Of a DNA stretch of 64,000 nt, positions 23,840 to 31,901 are shown piece by piece (position 1 is the first letter of the stretch; each line of letters begins with the position of its first letter). The translations under genes and the position numbers were made by a program. The stretch is taken from positions 558,001 to 622,000 of the forward strand of contig CAVYVO010000014.1 in assembly GCA_963771985.1 (NCBI GenBank), in the 5' to 3' direction. This stretch comes from Trebonia sp963771985. GTDB lineage: Bacteria > Actinomycetota > Actinomycetes > Streptosporangiales > Streptosporangiaceae. The notes below the pieces were generated by a model. The model was not told the DNA's origin. It did no database searches and worked only from the letters and a program-made list of their open reading frames with translations.

Positions 23840-25081
23840 ATGAGTGAGCCATTCGCACAGTACCCTTACGGGGCGTACCCAGTACCAGAGCCGCCACGCC
23901 GGCGTCGGAGCCGGCACGTGCTCGGGCTGACCGCGACGGCCGTGGTCGCCTTGGCCGCCGGCGCCGGGGCGGGTGTCGCCCTCTCGCACGGCACCTCGCC
24001 GTCAGGCAGCGCGACGGCGACGTCGAAGACCATGCTGACCACGTCGCAGGTCGCCAGCCGGGTTGATCCTGGCCTGGTGGACGTGACCTCCACCCTTGGC
24101 TACCAGGACGCCACGGCCATGGGCACCGGCATCGTCCTGACGTCCAACGGCGAGGTGCTGACCAACAACCACGTGATCAACGGCGCCACGTCGATCAGCG
24201 TCAGGGACATCGGCAACAACAAGACCTACAAGGCGACCGTTGTCGGCTATGACGACAGCAAGGACATCGCCGTCCTCCAGCTGTCCGGCGCGTCCGGCCT
24301 GACGACCGCCACGACCGGGAACTCCAGCACGGTCCAGGTCGGCGACAAGGTCGTCGGGATCGGCAACGCGGGCGGCGTGGGCGGCACCCCGTCGGTCGCC
24401 GCGGGCACGGTCACCGCGCTGAATCAGTCGATCACCGCCTCCGACGAGGGTTCCGGCACTTCGGAGCAGCTGTCCGGGCTGATCGAGACGAACGCCGACA
24501 TCCAGGCCGGCGACTCCGGCGGCCCGCTGGTGAACTCCTACGGCCAGGTGATCGGCGTCGACACGGCGGCCTCGTCCAACTATCAGTTCGGCAATGGCTC
24601 CGGGAACGGCGGCTCCGGGAACGGCTTCGGCTTCGGCTTCGGCGGCTCCGGGTTCGGCGACAACGGGTCGGGCAGCAACGGGTCGTCAAGCTCGAGCCAG
24701 GCCAGCACTACGCAGGGCTTCACGATCCCGATCAACACGGCGCTGTCCATCGCCCAGCAGATCGAGGCCGGCCAGGCCTCATCGACCGTGCACCTCGGCG
24801 CGACGGCCTTCCTCGGCGTGGAGATCGCGAGTTCTGACCAGCAGTCCTCCACCGGCGTGACGCTCGCGGGGGCAGCGTCGGGCACCCCGGCGGCCAACCT
24901 CGGGCTGGCAGCGGGCGACGTGATCACCTCGGTCGCCGGCCAGTCGGTCAGCTCGGGCACTAGCATCCAGCAGGTGCTCGAGGGCTACCACCCCGGCGAC
25001 AAGATCAGCATCGCCTGGACCGACACCTCCGGCCAGTCGCAGACCGCGACGGTGACGCTGGCCAACGGGCCGGCGGCCTGA
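23840..25081 (+). CDS. Membrane-anchored HtrA/DegP-type serine protease with PDZ domain
   Basis: A short cytoplasmic Pro/Tyr-rich segment, one membrane helix (HVLGLTATAVVALAAGAGAGVAL), then a trypsin-like domain with catalytic His in NNHVING, Asp in DDSKDIAVLQL and Ser in GDSGGPLVNSYGQVIG. A C-terminal PDZ domain starts near FLGVEIAS and includes AANLGLAAGDVITSVAGQSV. Between protease and PDZ sits a ~50-residue Gly/Asn/Ser/Phe-rich loop (FGNGSGNGGSGNGFGFGFGG...). It acts outside the membrane in protein quality control or regulated proteolysis. The family resembles mycobacterial PepD/HtrA. Confidence 0.92.
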   Translation: MSEPFAQYPYGAYPVPEPPRRRRSRHVLGLTATAVVALAAGAGAGVALSHGTSPSGSATATSKTMLTTSQVASRVDPGLVDVTSTLGYQDATAMGTGIVLTSNGEVLTNNHVINGATSISVRDIGNNKTYKATVVGYDDSKDIAVLQLSGASGLTTATTGNSSTVQVGDKVVGIGNAGGVGGTPSVAAGTVTALNQSITASDEGSGTSEQLSGLIETNADIQAGDSGGPLVNSYGQVIGVDTAASSNYQFGNGSGNGGSGNGFGFGFGGSGFGDNGSGSNGSSSSSQASTTQGFTIPINTALSIAQQIEAGQASSTVHLGATAFLGVEIASSDQQSSTGVTLAGAASGTPAANLGLAAGDVITSVAGQSVSSGTSIQQVLEGYHPGDKISIAWTDTSGQSQTATVTLANGPAA

Positions 25082-25179
25082 CGACGCCGCCAGCCAGCGC
25101 GCCGCGCGCCTCGCTCCTTCTCCGGGCGAGGCGCGCGGCCGTTTGGCGTTCTCCGGGCGAGGCGCGCGGGTAAGAGTGG

Positions 25180-25228
25180 GTCGATTGCGCAATCGACCAC
25201 AATAGAGCGGGTGGATTGCGCAATCGAC
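25180..25228. repeat. Paired 18-bp palindrome element, copy 2
   Basis: GTCGATTGCGCAATCGAC (25180-25197, perfect), spacer CACAATAGAGCGG, then GTGGATTGCGCAATCGAC (25211-25228). The start-to-start distance is 31 bp. It lies between HtrA (+) and MOSC (+) genes. Confidence 0.92.
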
Positions 25229-25303
25229 ACAATGGCGTGTGGGTGGCGGCGCGCGGAAGGCCCGGGCGCGGAGGGCGCGGGCGCGGAGGGCGGAAGGGCG
25301 CGG

Positions 25304-26128
25304 ATGGGCACGCTTGTGTCGGTTCACATCTATCCCATGAAGGGATGCCGGGCGGTTGACCTGCGCGAGTCGGTGGTCGAGCCGTGGGGCCTGGCGGGCG
25401 ACCGCCGGTGGCTGCTCGTCGACTCGGACTACCGGTTCATCAGCCAGCGGGAACACGCGTCGCTGGCGCGGCTCGTCGTCGGGTACGGGCCGGGCGATGG
25501 CATCACCGTGTCGTCGGACGGCTTCCGCCCGCTGTTCGTCGCCACCCCAGGCCCCGACGAACTGCTCAAGGTCACCGTGTGGCGGTCCACGGTGCTGGCC
25601 AGCGCGGCCGGCCGGGAGGCGGACGCCTGGTTCTCGGCCTACCTGGGCGAGCCGGTGCGGCTGGTGTACCTGGACGACCCGACCCGGCGGGCGGTGGACC
25701 CCGAGTTCGGCCGCGACGGCGACGTGGTGAGCTTCGCGGACGGGTACCCGCTCCTGCTCACGAACACCGCCTCGCTCCGGCAGCTCGGCGAGTGGCTGGC
25801 CGCCGACGGCGAGCGGCCCGTGCCGATGAACCGCTTCAGGCCCAACGTCGTCGTGGCCGGCGACGAGCCGTGGGCGGAAGACCGGTGGCGCCGGATCCGG
25901 ATCGGCGAGGTGTCTTTCCGCGTCGCCAAGCCCTGCGGCCGGTGCGTCGTCACCACGACCGACCAGGCGACCGGCGAGCGCGGCACGCAGCCGCTGAAGA
26001 TCCTCGGCGCCCGGCGCCGGTTTGGCCAGAGTCTGGTATTCGGGCAGAACATCATCCCCGATTCCCCCGGCCTGATCCGCGTCGGCGACCGGCTGGAGAT
26101 AACGGAGTACGCGCCGACACATTCCTGA
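25304..26128 (+). CDS. MOSC domain protein (YcbX-like)
   Basis: The N-terminal beta-barrel domain begins VSVHIYPMKGCRAVDL. The MOSC core follows, with the conserved Cys in KPCGRCVVTTTDQATGER, which in this family coordinates or delivers sulphur and molybdenum cofactor chemistry (compare YcbX and mARC-type N-hydroxylated-compound reduction). I set the start at ATG 25304; the in-frame ATG at 25211 would begin inside the paired-palindrome element and add a low-complexity Gly/Ala/Glu segment encoded by small GC repeats. The gene stands alone; a reductase partner is not adjacent. Confidence 0.88.
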   Translation: MGTLVSVHIYPMKGCRAVDLRESVVEPWGLAGDRRWLLVDSDYRFISQREHASLARLVVGYGPGDGITVSSDGFRPLFVATPGPDELLKVTVWRSTVLASAAGREADAWFSAYLGEPVRLVYLDDPTRRAVDPEFGRDGDVVSFADGYPLLLTNTASLRQLGEWLAADGERPVPMNRFRPNVVVAGDEPWAEDRWRRIRIGEVSFRVAKPCGRCVVTTTDQATGERGTQPLKILGARRRFGQSLVFGQNIIPDSPGLIRVGDRLEITEYAPTHS

Positions 26129-26238
26129 AATAGGGCGGGCAGCGCGCTTTATCACCGCGTAACGCCACCCGGTCAAGACTTAACACCCGGTCCCTTGCTG
26201 ACCCGTGAATTCGCTGGTCACAATCGATTAAGGGAGCG

Positions 26239-27708
26239 ATGTCGCCTCCCGGAATGCCGCTTGAGGAAAGGGACCGGCAGATGGCCGTCGCTCCAGTTAA
26301 GGCTGCCCAGACGAAATCCGCGCTGCGTTCTGGCGCGCTTGGCTTTCCGGCGCTGCTCGCCCAGTCAATAGCTGTCATCTCACCGACGATGACTGCCGTA
26401 CTCATCATTCCGCTGGCGTTTTCCAACGCCGGGGAAGGCACCTGGCTGGCATATCTATTCGGGACGGTGATGCTCCTCTTCGTCGTCTTCTGCCTCAACC
26501 AGTTCGCCCGCCGCTGCGCGGCGCCGGGCGCGATGTACACCTACACGGCCCGCGGCCTCGGGCCGGCCACCGGGGTGCTGTCGGGGTGGACGCTGCTGTG
26601 GTGCTACCTGTTCATCGGGACCGCGGGCCTGACCGGGTTCGCCATCTTCTTCCAGCAGTTTCTGGACGCCCTCGGGTTCACCGGCACCGTGCCGCCAGAC
26701 ATCTTCTTCGCGATCAGCGCCGTGACGTGCTGGTACATCGCCTACAAGGACATCCGCGTCTCCTCGCTCATCACGCTCGCGCTCGAGGGCATCTCCGTGA
26801 CGCTCATCCTGAGCCTGGCCGCGGTCGTGCTCTTCTCGCGCGGCATCCACATCGACACGGCGCAACTGCAGCTCAAGGGCGTCAGCCCGCACGGGATGAG
26901 CCTGGCGGTCGTCGCCTGCATCTTCAGCCTGGTCGGCTTCGAGAGCGCCACGGCACTCGGCGGCGAGGCGCGCAACCCGCTCCGCAACGTGCCGCGCGCG
27001 GTCATCTGGTCCCTCATCCTCACCGGGCTGTTCATGGTGGTGATGAGCTACGTGGAGGTCTACGGGACGCGGCACTACGGGACACCGCTCGGCTCGATCG
27101 CCGCGCCGCTGAACGTCCTCGCGCAGATCTACAACGTGACGTTCTTCAAGGCCCCGATCTCGCTGGGCGCGATGATCAGCTTCTTCTCGCTGTCGCTGTC
27201 GTGTCTGAACGCGGGCGCGCGGATCCTCTACCCGATGGGCGAGCACATGGTGTTCCCGCGCCATCTCGGCAGGGCCCACCCCGAGAACGGGACGCCGCAC
27301 GTCGCGATTACCGTCTACGTCGCGATCATGTTCGCCATCCCGACGGTGTTGGAAATGGTCACCAACCCGCTGACGACGTTCGGCGACGCGGGCACGCTCG
27401 CGGCGTTCGGCTTCCTGCTCGCCTACTTCCTGATCACGATCGCGGCGCCGGCCTACCTGCGCCGCCGGGGCGAGCTGCGCGCCCGCCACGTGGTCATCGC
27501 CGTGATCGCGTGCCTGTGCCTGCTGGTCCCGACGATCGGCAGCTTCTACCCGGTGCCGCCGTTCCCGGTGAACATCTTCCCGTACATCTTCGCCGCCTGG
27601 ATCGCCGTCGGCGGCGGCTGGCTGTTCATCCTGAGCCGCCGTCGTCGCGGCATCCTCGCCGAGATCGAGACCGACCTGGAGGCCACGCGGCCCGTGCCCG
27701 CGCCATGA
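26239..27708 (+). CDS. APC superfamily amino acid permease (second)
   Basis: About 12 transmembrane helices in 489 residues. It opens with SGALGFPALLAQSIAVISPTMTAVLIIPLAF (helix 1 with the APC Gly-rich unwinding region) and has FESATALGGEARNPLRNVPRAVI after helix 6, again a hallmark of the family. AAGGGAG directly precedes ATG 26239; ATG 26281 with GAGGAAAGGG upstream is an equally possible start. The substrate is unknown. Its TGA (27706-27708) lies inside the left arm of a hairpin shared with the convergent AidB gene. Confidence 0.88.
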   Translation: MSPPGMPLEERDRQMAVAPVKAAQTKSALRSGALGFPALLAQSIAVISPTMTAVLIIPLAFSNAGEGTWLAYLFGTVMLLFVVFCLNQFARRCAAPGAMYTYTARGLGPATGVLSGWTLLWCYLFIGTAGLTGFAIFFQQFLDALGFTGTVPPDIFFAISAVTCWYIAYKDIRVSSLITLALEGISVTLILSLAAVVLFSRGIHIDTAQLQLKGVSPHGMSLAVVACIFSLVGFESATALGGEARNPLRNVPRAVIWSLILTGLFMVVMSYVEVYGTRHYGTPLGSIAAPLNVLAQIYNVTFFKAPISLGAMISFFSLSLSCLNAGARILYPMGEHMVFPRHLGRAHPENGTPHVAITVYVAIMFAIPTVLEMVTNPLTTFGDAGTLAAFGFLLAYFLITIAAPAYLRRRGELRARHVVIAVIACLCLLVPTIGSFYPVPPFPVNIFPYIFAAWIAVGGGWLFILSRRRRGILAEIETDLEATRPVPAP

Positions 27709-27760
27709 TCTTGGGCCATAGGTGGCCGTATAAGGCACCAACGACCCAAGATCGTCATGG
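27703..27760. terminator. Bidirectional terminator hairpin containing both stop codons
   Basis: Left arm CCATGATCTTGGG (27703-27715) pairs with CCCAAGAT-CGT-CATGG (27745-27760), apart from a 3-nt bulge. The stop of the + permease (27706-27708) and the stop of the - AidB gene (27755-27757) are both inside the arms. No T-run follows, as is usual in actinobacteria. The arm begins with the CATGATC sequence of the dispersed inverted-repeat family. Confidence 0.65.
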
Positions 27761-29440
27761 AGGGAAGGGGGAGGAGGGGGGCGCGGTGGGAGGATGCCGC
27801 TTTCGTTCGGGAGATAAGGAAACAGGAGCGGCGCGGGCGGTGATGTCCGAAGTGCGGACGCCAGCCGGAAGCGTGCCGTAGGCGTGCCCGCGATCGCCGG
27901 CCAGGCGGGTGGCGGCGAAGGCGTCGGCGACGGCGGGGTGGCCGTGGCGGACGAGCAGGGCCGCCTGGAGGGTGACCGCCATGGCTTCGGCGAGGCGGCG
28001 GGCGGCGGCCTCCGAAGGGTCGGCGGCGTCCTTGCGCAGCCTCGCGATCGCGTCGTCGAGGCGACGGTCCGCGCCCGCGGACGCGTCAAGCTCGGCGAAG
28101 AAGGCCTCGGCGGATTCGGGCTGACGGGTCAGGGCGCGCAGCGCGTCGAGCGCGGCGACGTTGCCTGAGCCCTCCCAGATCGACCCGAGCGGGGCCTCGC
28201 GGTACAGGCGGGGCATGCCGGATTCCTCGACGTAGCCGTTGCCGCCCAGGCACTCGAGGGCCTCGGCGGCGTGCCCGGGGGCCTGTTTGCACACCCAGTA
28301 CTTGGTCACCGCGAGCGCCAGGCGGCGGAACGCGGCCTCCTGCTCGTCGCCGGCCGCGGCGCGGTCGCTGGCGCCGGCGAGCCGCATCGCGACGGTGGTG
28401 GCCGCCTCGGACTCGACCGCCAGGTCGGCGAGCACGTTCGCCATCAGGGGCTGGTCGATCAGCGCATTGCCGAACGCCCTGCGGTGCCTCGCGTGGTGGG
28501 CGGCGTGGAGCACGCCCAGGCGCATGCCGGTCGCGGCGGCGAGCACGCAGTCCAGCCGGGTGGAGTTGACCATCTCGATGATCGTGCGGACGCCGCGGCC
28601 CTCCTCGCCGACCAGCCATGCCGTCGCGTCGTCGTACTCGACCTCGGCGGAGGCGTTCGAGCGGTTGCCGAGCTTGTCCTTCAGGCGCATCAGGCGCATG
28701 CCGTTGCGGGTGCCGTCGGGGAGCACCCGGGGCAGCAGGAAGCAGGACAGACCGCTGTCCGGCGTCTGGGCGAGGACCATGAACAGGTCGCCCATCGGGG
28801 CGGACGTGAACCACTTGTGGCCGGTGATCCGGTAGGTGCCGTCGGTTTGCCCGACCGCGGTCGTGGTGTTGGCGCGGACGTCGGAGCCGCCCTGCTTCTC
28901 GGTCATCGACATGCCCGCGAGCAGGCCGCGCTTGGTCAGCGGCGGACGGAGCCCGAAGTCGTAGTCAGGCGCGGCGAGCAGCGGCTCGAATTGCTTCGCC
29001 AGCTCGGGGGCGTGCCGTAGCGCGGGGACGATCGCGTAGGTCATCGAGACGGGGCACAGGTGCCCGGCCTCGGCCTGACCCCAGACGTACATGCCCGCCG
29101 CGCGGGCCACGTGGGCGCCCGGGGTGATGTCCTGCCACGGCGACGCGTGCAGGCCGCTTTGCACGGCTATTGTCATCAGGTCGTGCCATGCGGGATGGAA
29201 CTCCACCTCGTCGACGCGGTGGCCGTACCGGTCGTGGGTACGGAGTTTCGGCGGGTTCTCGTTGGCGAGGCGGCCGTTCTCCTGTGCTTCCTCGCTGCCG
29301 GCCAGGCGGCCGAGTTCCGCGATGCCGGGTGTCGCCCAGCCGGCGCCCTCGCGGTCGAGCGCGTCCCGCAGGGTCAGATCGTCCGACGCGTCGTAGGGGG
29401 CCAGCGGGGGCGGCTGGTTGGTGACCTCGTGCGTAGCCAT
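27755..29440 (-). CDS. aidB: AidB-type acyl-CoA dehydrogenase family flavoprotein
   Basis: The sequence follows AidB rather than ordinary acyl-CoA dehydrogenases: ENPPKLRTHDRYGHRVDEVEFHPAWHDLM near the N-terminus, MTEKQGGSDVRANTT, WFTSAPMGDLFMVLAQT, RTIIEMVNSTRLDC and CLGGNGYVEESGMPRLYREAPLGSIWEGSGNV. E. coli AidB is a FAD protein of the alkylation response that binds DNA. The conserved protein ends near GHAYGTLPAGV; the last ~30 residues are encoded by a 21-bp dispersed repeat (27790-27810) and the terminator hairpin, so the tail is probably a read-through extension. Confidence 0.85.
   Translation of the reverse strand: MATHEVTNQPPPLAPYDASDDLTLRDALDREGAGWATPGIAELGRLAGSEEAQENGRLANENPPKLRTHDRYGHRVDEVEFHPAWHDLMTIAVQSGLHASPWQDITPGAHVARAAGMYVWGQAEAGHLCPVSMTYAIVPALRHAPELAKQFEPLLAAPDYDFGLRPPLTKRGLLAGMSMTEKQGGSDVRANTTTAVGQTDGTYRITGHKWFTSAPMGDLFMVLAQTPDSGLSCFLLPRVLPDGTRNGMRLMRLKDKLGNRSNASAEVEYDDATAWLVGEEGRGVRTIIEMVNSTRLDCVLAAATGMRLGVLHAAHHARHRRAFGNALIDQPLMANVLADLAVESEAATTVAMRLAGASDRAAAGDEQEAAFRRLALAVTKYWVCKQAPGHAAEALECLGGNGYVEESGMPRLYREAPLGSIWEGSGNVAALDALRALTRQPESAEAFFAELDASAGADRRLDDAIARLRKDAADPSEAAARRLAEAMAVTLQAALLVRHGHPAVADAFAATRLAGDRGHAYGTLPAGVRTSDITARAAPVSLSPERKRHPPTAPPSSPFPP
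27790..27810 (+). repeat. 21-bp repeat GAGGATGCCGCnTnCGTTCnG, copy 2
   Basis: This copy reads GAGGATGCCGCTTTCGTTCG plus G and lies within the apparent C-terminal extension of the AidB gene, 30 bp from the convergent terminator. It matches copies at 12057 and 54740. Confidence 0.7.
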
Positions 29441-29446
29441 CGGGTG

Positions 29447-30514
29447 TTACCGCCTTAGGTAATCGGCCAGCCAGTCGGCCATCCGGGATCTGGACTCGTA
29501 GGCGCGGTTGGTCACGCCGTGGCTGCCGTCGGTGTAGAGGACGAGTTCGGCACCCGGAGCCTCCTTGGCGAGGCGCTCCTGGTGGTAGGCGGGCACGATC
29601 CTGTCCCGGGCGCCGCCCACGACCAGCAGCGGCGTGGTGATGCGGGCGGCGGCGTCCTCCAGGGTGAGCTCGGCGGCCTTCGCCCGCGCCTCCTCGTCGG
29701 TGGCGGCGTGGGCGCGGACCTTGAAGGTCTCACGGGTCTGCACCGGTAGTTCGTCCCAGTCCAGGTCGAAGCGGTAGGGGCCGGCGAGGGCGACGACCGC
29801 CTTGAGGCGCGGCTCGTAGGCGGCGGCGCGGGCGGCGTAGTAGCCGCCGAGGCTGACGCCGAACAGGCCGATGCTGCTGTTATCAACGTCGGCGCTTGTT
29901 TTCAGGTAGTCGACCACCGCGGTGGCGACCTTCTCGTAGGCGGGCTCGATCGGCAGCTCGTACTCCGACTCGCCCTGCCCCGGGCCGTCGACCGCGATCG
30001 TGGCCAGGCCGCGGGCCAGGAAGTACTCGGCGGTGGCCTGCAGCTCCTCCTTGGTGGAGTCCAGGCCGGGGACCATGATGACGACCGGCGGCCTGCGGCC
30101 GTTCGGGACGCGCAGGTAGGCGGCCAGGGTGGTGCCTTTGTACGGGATGTGCACGAGCTGGGCGGGCGGGGTGAGCGCGGCGGCGCCATTGTGGTAATCG
30201 GCGACGGCGCGGTCGTGCGCGGCGCGCTGCTCGTCCGGGTGGCCGACGAAGACGAACTTGCCCCAGTGCCAGGCCAGGGCGGCGCGCCGCCAGGCGCCGG
30301 CGGCCGTCTCGTCATGCCCGGCGTCTTCGGCGCTCTCGGCGAGTTGCTCGTAGCGCGCGGCGGTGTTGCCCCACTCCTTGCACCAGTCGTCCCACCGGGT
30401 GATCCGGCTCAGTGTCTCGGTGAAGTCGGCGTAGTCGGTGCCGTTGGACGTGAAGCGGAAACCCCAGTGCGCGGCCGCGTCGGCGACGCGGGCGTCCGGC
30501 TGCTCTTGTGCCAT
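29447..30514 (-). CDS. Alpha/beta hydrolase (FrsA / dipeptidyl-peptidase-like, helical N-domain)
   Basis: A helical N-terminal region (WDDWCKEWGNTAARYEQLAESAE...) precedes an alpha/beta-hydrolase core with VDGPGQGES, the nucleophile elbow FGVSLGG (Ser), GGARDRIVP (Asp) and DGSHGVTN (His). This arrangement resembles 2,6-dihydroxy-pseudo-oxynicotine hydrolase and FrsA-type C-C or ester hydrolases. No signal peptide. I start at ATG 30514 (MAQEQPDARV); the longer upstream frame is antisense to the lectin part of the GH16 gene. It lies 6 bp upstream of the AidB start and may be co-transcribed with it. Confidence 0.85.
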   Translation of the reverse strand: MAQEQPDARVADAAAHWGFRFTSNGTDYADFTETLSRITRWDDWCKEWGNTAARYEQLAESAEDAGHDETAAGAWRRAALAWHWGKFVFVGHPDEQRAAHDRAVADYHNGAAALTPPAQLVHIPYKGTTLAAYLRVPNGRRPPVVIMVPGLDSTKEELQATAEYFLARGLATIAVDGPGQGESEYELPIEPAYEKVATAVVDYLKTSADVDNSSIGLFGVSLGGYYAARAAAYEPRLKAVVALAGPYRFDLDWDELPVQTRETFKVRAHAATDEEARAKAAELTLEDAAARITTPLLVVGGARDRIVPAYHQERLAKEAPGAELVLYTDGSHGVTNRAYESRSRMADWLADYLRR

Positions 30515-30539
30515 GGCCTTGATGCTAATGCGCTGGCTC

Positions 30540-30617
30540 GCCGTCGCCCAGCGCGCGGGCCGTCGCCCAGCGCGGGCCGCGGCGGCGCGCGCCGGGCGGG
30601 GCGGCGCGCGCCGGGCG
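30540..30617. repeat. Two short GC-rich tandem repeats (19-bp period)
   Basis: GCCGTCGCCCAGCGCG recurs at 30540 and 30559; GGCGGCGCGCGCCGGGCG recurs at 30581 and 30600. Both have a 19-bp offset. The core CGCCCAGCGCG reappears in the 23-bp tandem repeat at 58782-58845. Confidence 0.7.
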
Positions 30618-30632
30618 ACAGCTGTCAGCTGG

Positions 30633-31901
30633 TCATGGCAGGTTCCACTGCTGATTGGCGTTGCCGGTACAGTCCCAGATCTCCAGCTGCGTCCCCCACG
30701 TGGTGGACCAGCCGGTATCGTCCAGGCATTTACCTGATTGCGGGTTATAAAGCGCGCCGTCGCTCTGCGGCACCCAGGTCTGCGCGCCCGACCCGTTGCA
30801 GTAGTACAGGTCGACAAGGGTGCCGTCCGCCGTGCCGCCGGCGTAGATGTCCATGCACATGCCGAACGCCTGGAGGGTGTCGTTCGCGGTGTCGAACGTC
30901 CACTCCTGCGCACCAGTGCCGTTGCAGCCCCAGATCTGCACCGGGTTGTAGTTGGCGGTGCTCGAGTACCGGTCGTCAAGGCACAGCCCGTCGTACCCGG
31001 TGACCGGCCCGGTCGGTCCTAGCGCGGCGCCCGTCGATTGGTACGCGGCGACGTAGGCGACGCTCATGGTGCCGCCCGAGGTCGTCGCGCCCGTCGGGGT
31101 CGTGCAATTACAGACCCCGTTCGGATAGCCGCCGCCGATGGCCAGGTCGAGGATGATCGACATGTTGTGGTCGAACGCCGCCTGCCAGGTCGCGGTGCCG
31201 ACCTGGCTCTCGGACACGCTGTAGTACGCGTTGCCGTCGAGGTAGAAGGTGATCGACTCGTCGGACGTGTTGGTGCGGTTGAGGATCATCGTGTAGGTGT
31301 GATAGCCGGACTGGCAGCCGCCGCACGGCTGGAGGCCGCTGCCGATCCCGTTCGGCTCGCCGCACGGGCCGCCGGGGTCGGTGCCGCAGTGGATGGTGCC
31401 GGACACCTCGGACAGCGAGTTGACGTCCTCCATGATGTCGATCTCGCCGTTCTCCGGCCACTGGCCGGGCCCGAGCATCCAGAACGCGGGCCAGTAGCCC
31501 AGGCCGCCGGCCGGCTGCTGGATGGACGCGGTCACCTCGAGTTCCCCGCCGGCCGGCGCGCCGACGTTCGGGCTGGTCGTCTGGATGCGGCCGGAGGTCC
31601 ACGAGCCGCCGTTGTCGAGCGCGGTGATGTCCAGGTGGCCGTTGCCGTCCAGGTAGACGTTGCTGCTCGAGTTCGTCATGGTCTCGATCTCACCGGTGCC
31701 GAAGCTTGAGCCGGGCCCGGTGTCGTACATCCAGTTGTAGGACGGAGCGCTGCCGACGGGCCCGGCGAAGTCATCGTCGAACACGGTCGTCCAGCCGGTG
31801 CCCGGAGCCGGCGGAGCGTTGTCGGCCTTCGCGGTGCCGGCCAGGCCTAGCGTTATGAGGGAGACGATCGCGACGACCGCCGTGATCAGCCGGGCGGTCA
31901 T
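30633..31901 (-). CDS. Secreted GH16-type glucanase with ricin-B (CBM13) lectin domain
   Basis: Signal peptide MTARLITAVVAIVSLITLGLAGTAKA, then a family 16 jelly-roll with the catalytic block ENGEIDIMED (nucleophile and acid Glu around the Asp) and WPAFWMLG. The last ~125 residues are a ricin-B trefoil (GLCLDDRYSS, NPVQIWGCNGTGAQEWTF, GTLVDLYYCNGSGAQTW, GTQLEIWDCTGNANQQW) that binds polysaccharide. It likely cleaves beta-1,3(1,4)-glucan or a similar wall polymer outside the cell. The start overlaps the GH18 stop by one base (TGATG), so the two are translationally coupled. Confidence 0.92.
   Translation of the reverse strand: MTARLITAVVAIVSLITLGLAGTAKADNAPPAPGTGWTTVFDDDFAGPVGSAPSYNWMYDTGPGSSFGTGEIETMTNSSSNVYLDGNGHLDITALDNGGSWTSGRIQTTSPNVGAPAGGELEVTASIQQPAGGLGYWPAFWMLGPGQWPENGEIDIMEDVNSLSEVSGTIHCGTDPGGPCGEPNGIGSGLQPCGGCQSGYHTYTMILNRTNTSDESITFYLDGNAYYSVSESQVGTATWQAAFDHNMSIILDLAIGGGYPNGVCNCTTPTGATTSGGTMSVAYVAAYQSTGAALGPTGPVTGYDGLCLDDRYSSTANYNPVQIWGCNGTGAQEWTFDTANDTLQAFGMCMDIYAGGTADGTLVDLYYCNGSGAQTWVPQSDGALYNPQSGKCLDDTGWSTTWGTQLEIWDCTGNANQQWNLP

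Noticed and set aside
25211..25303. Upstream in-frame ATG extending the MOSC protein
   Set aside because: It would start inside the paired palindrome and add a Gly/Ala/Glu low-complexity leader absent from the family.
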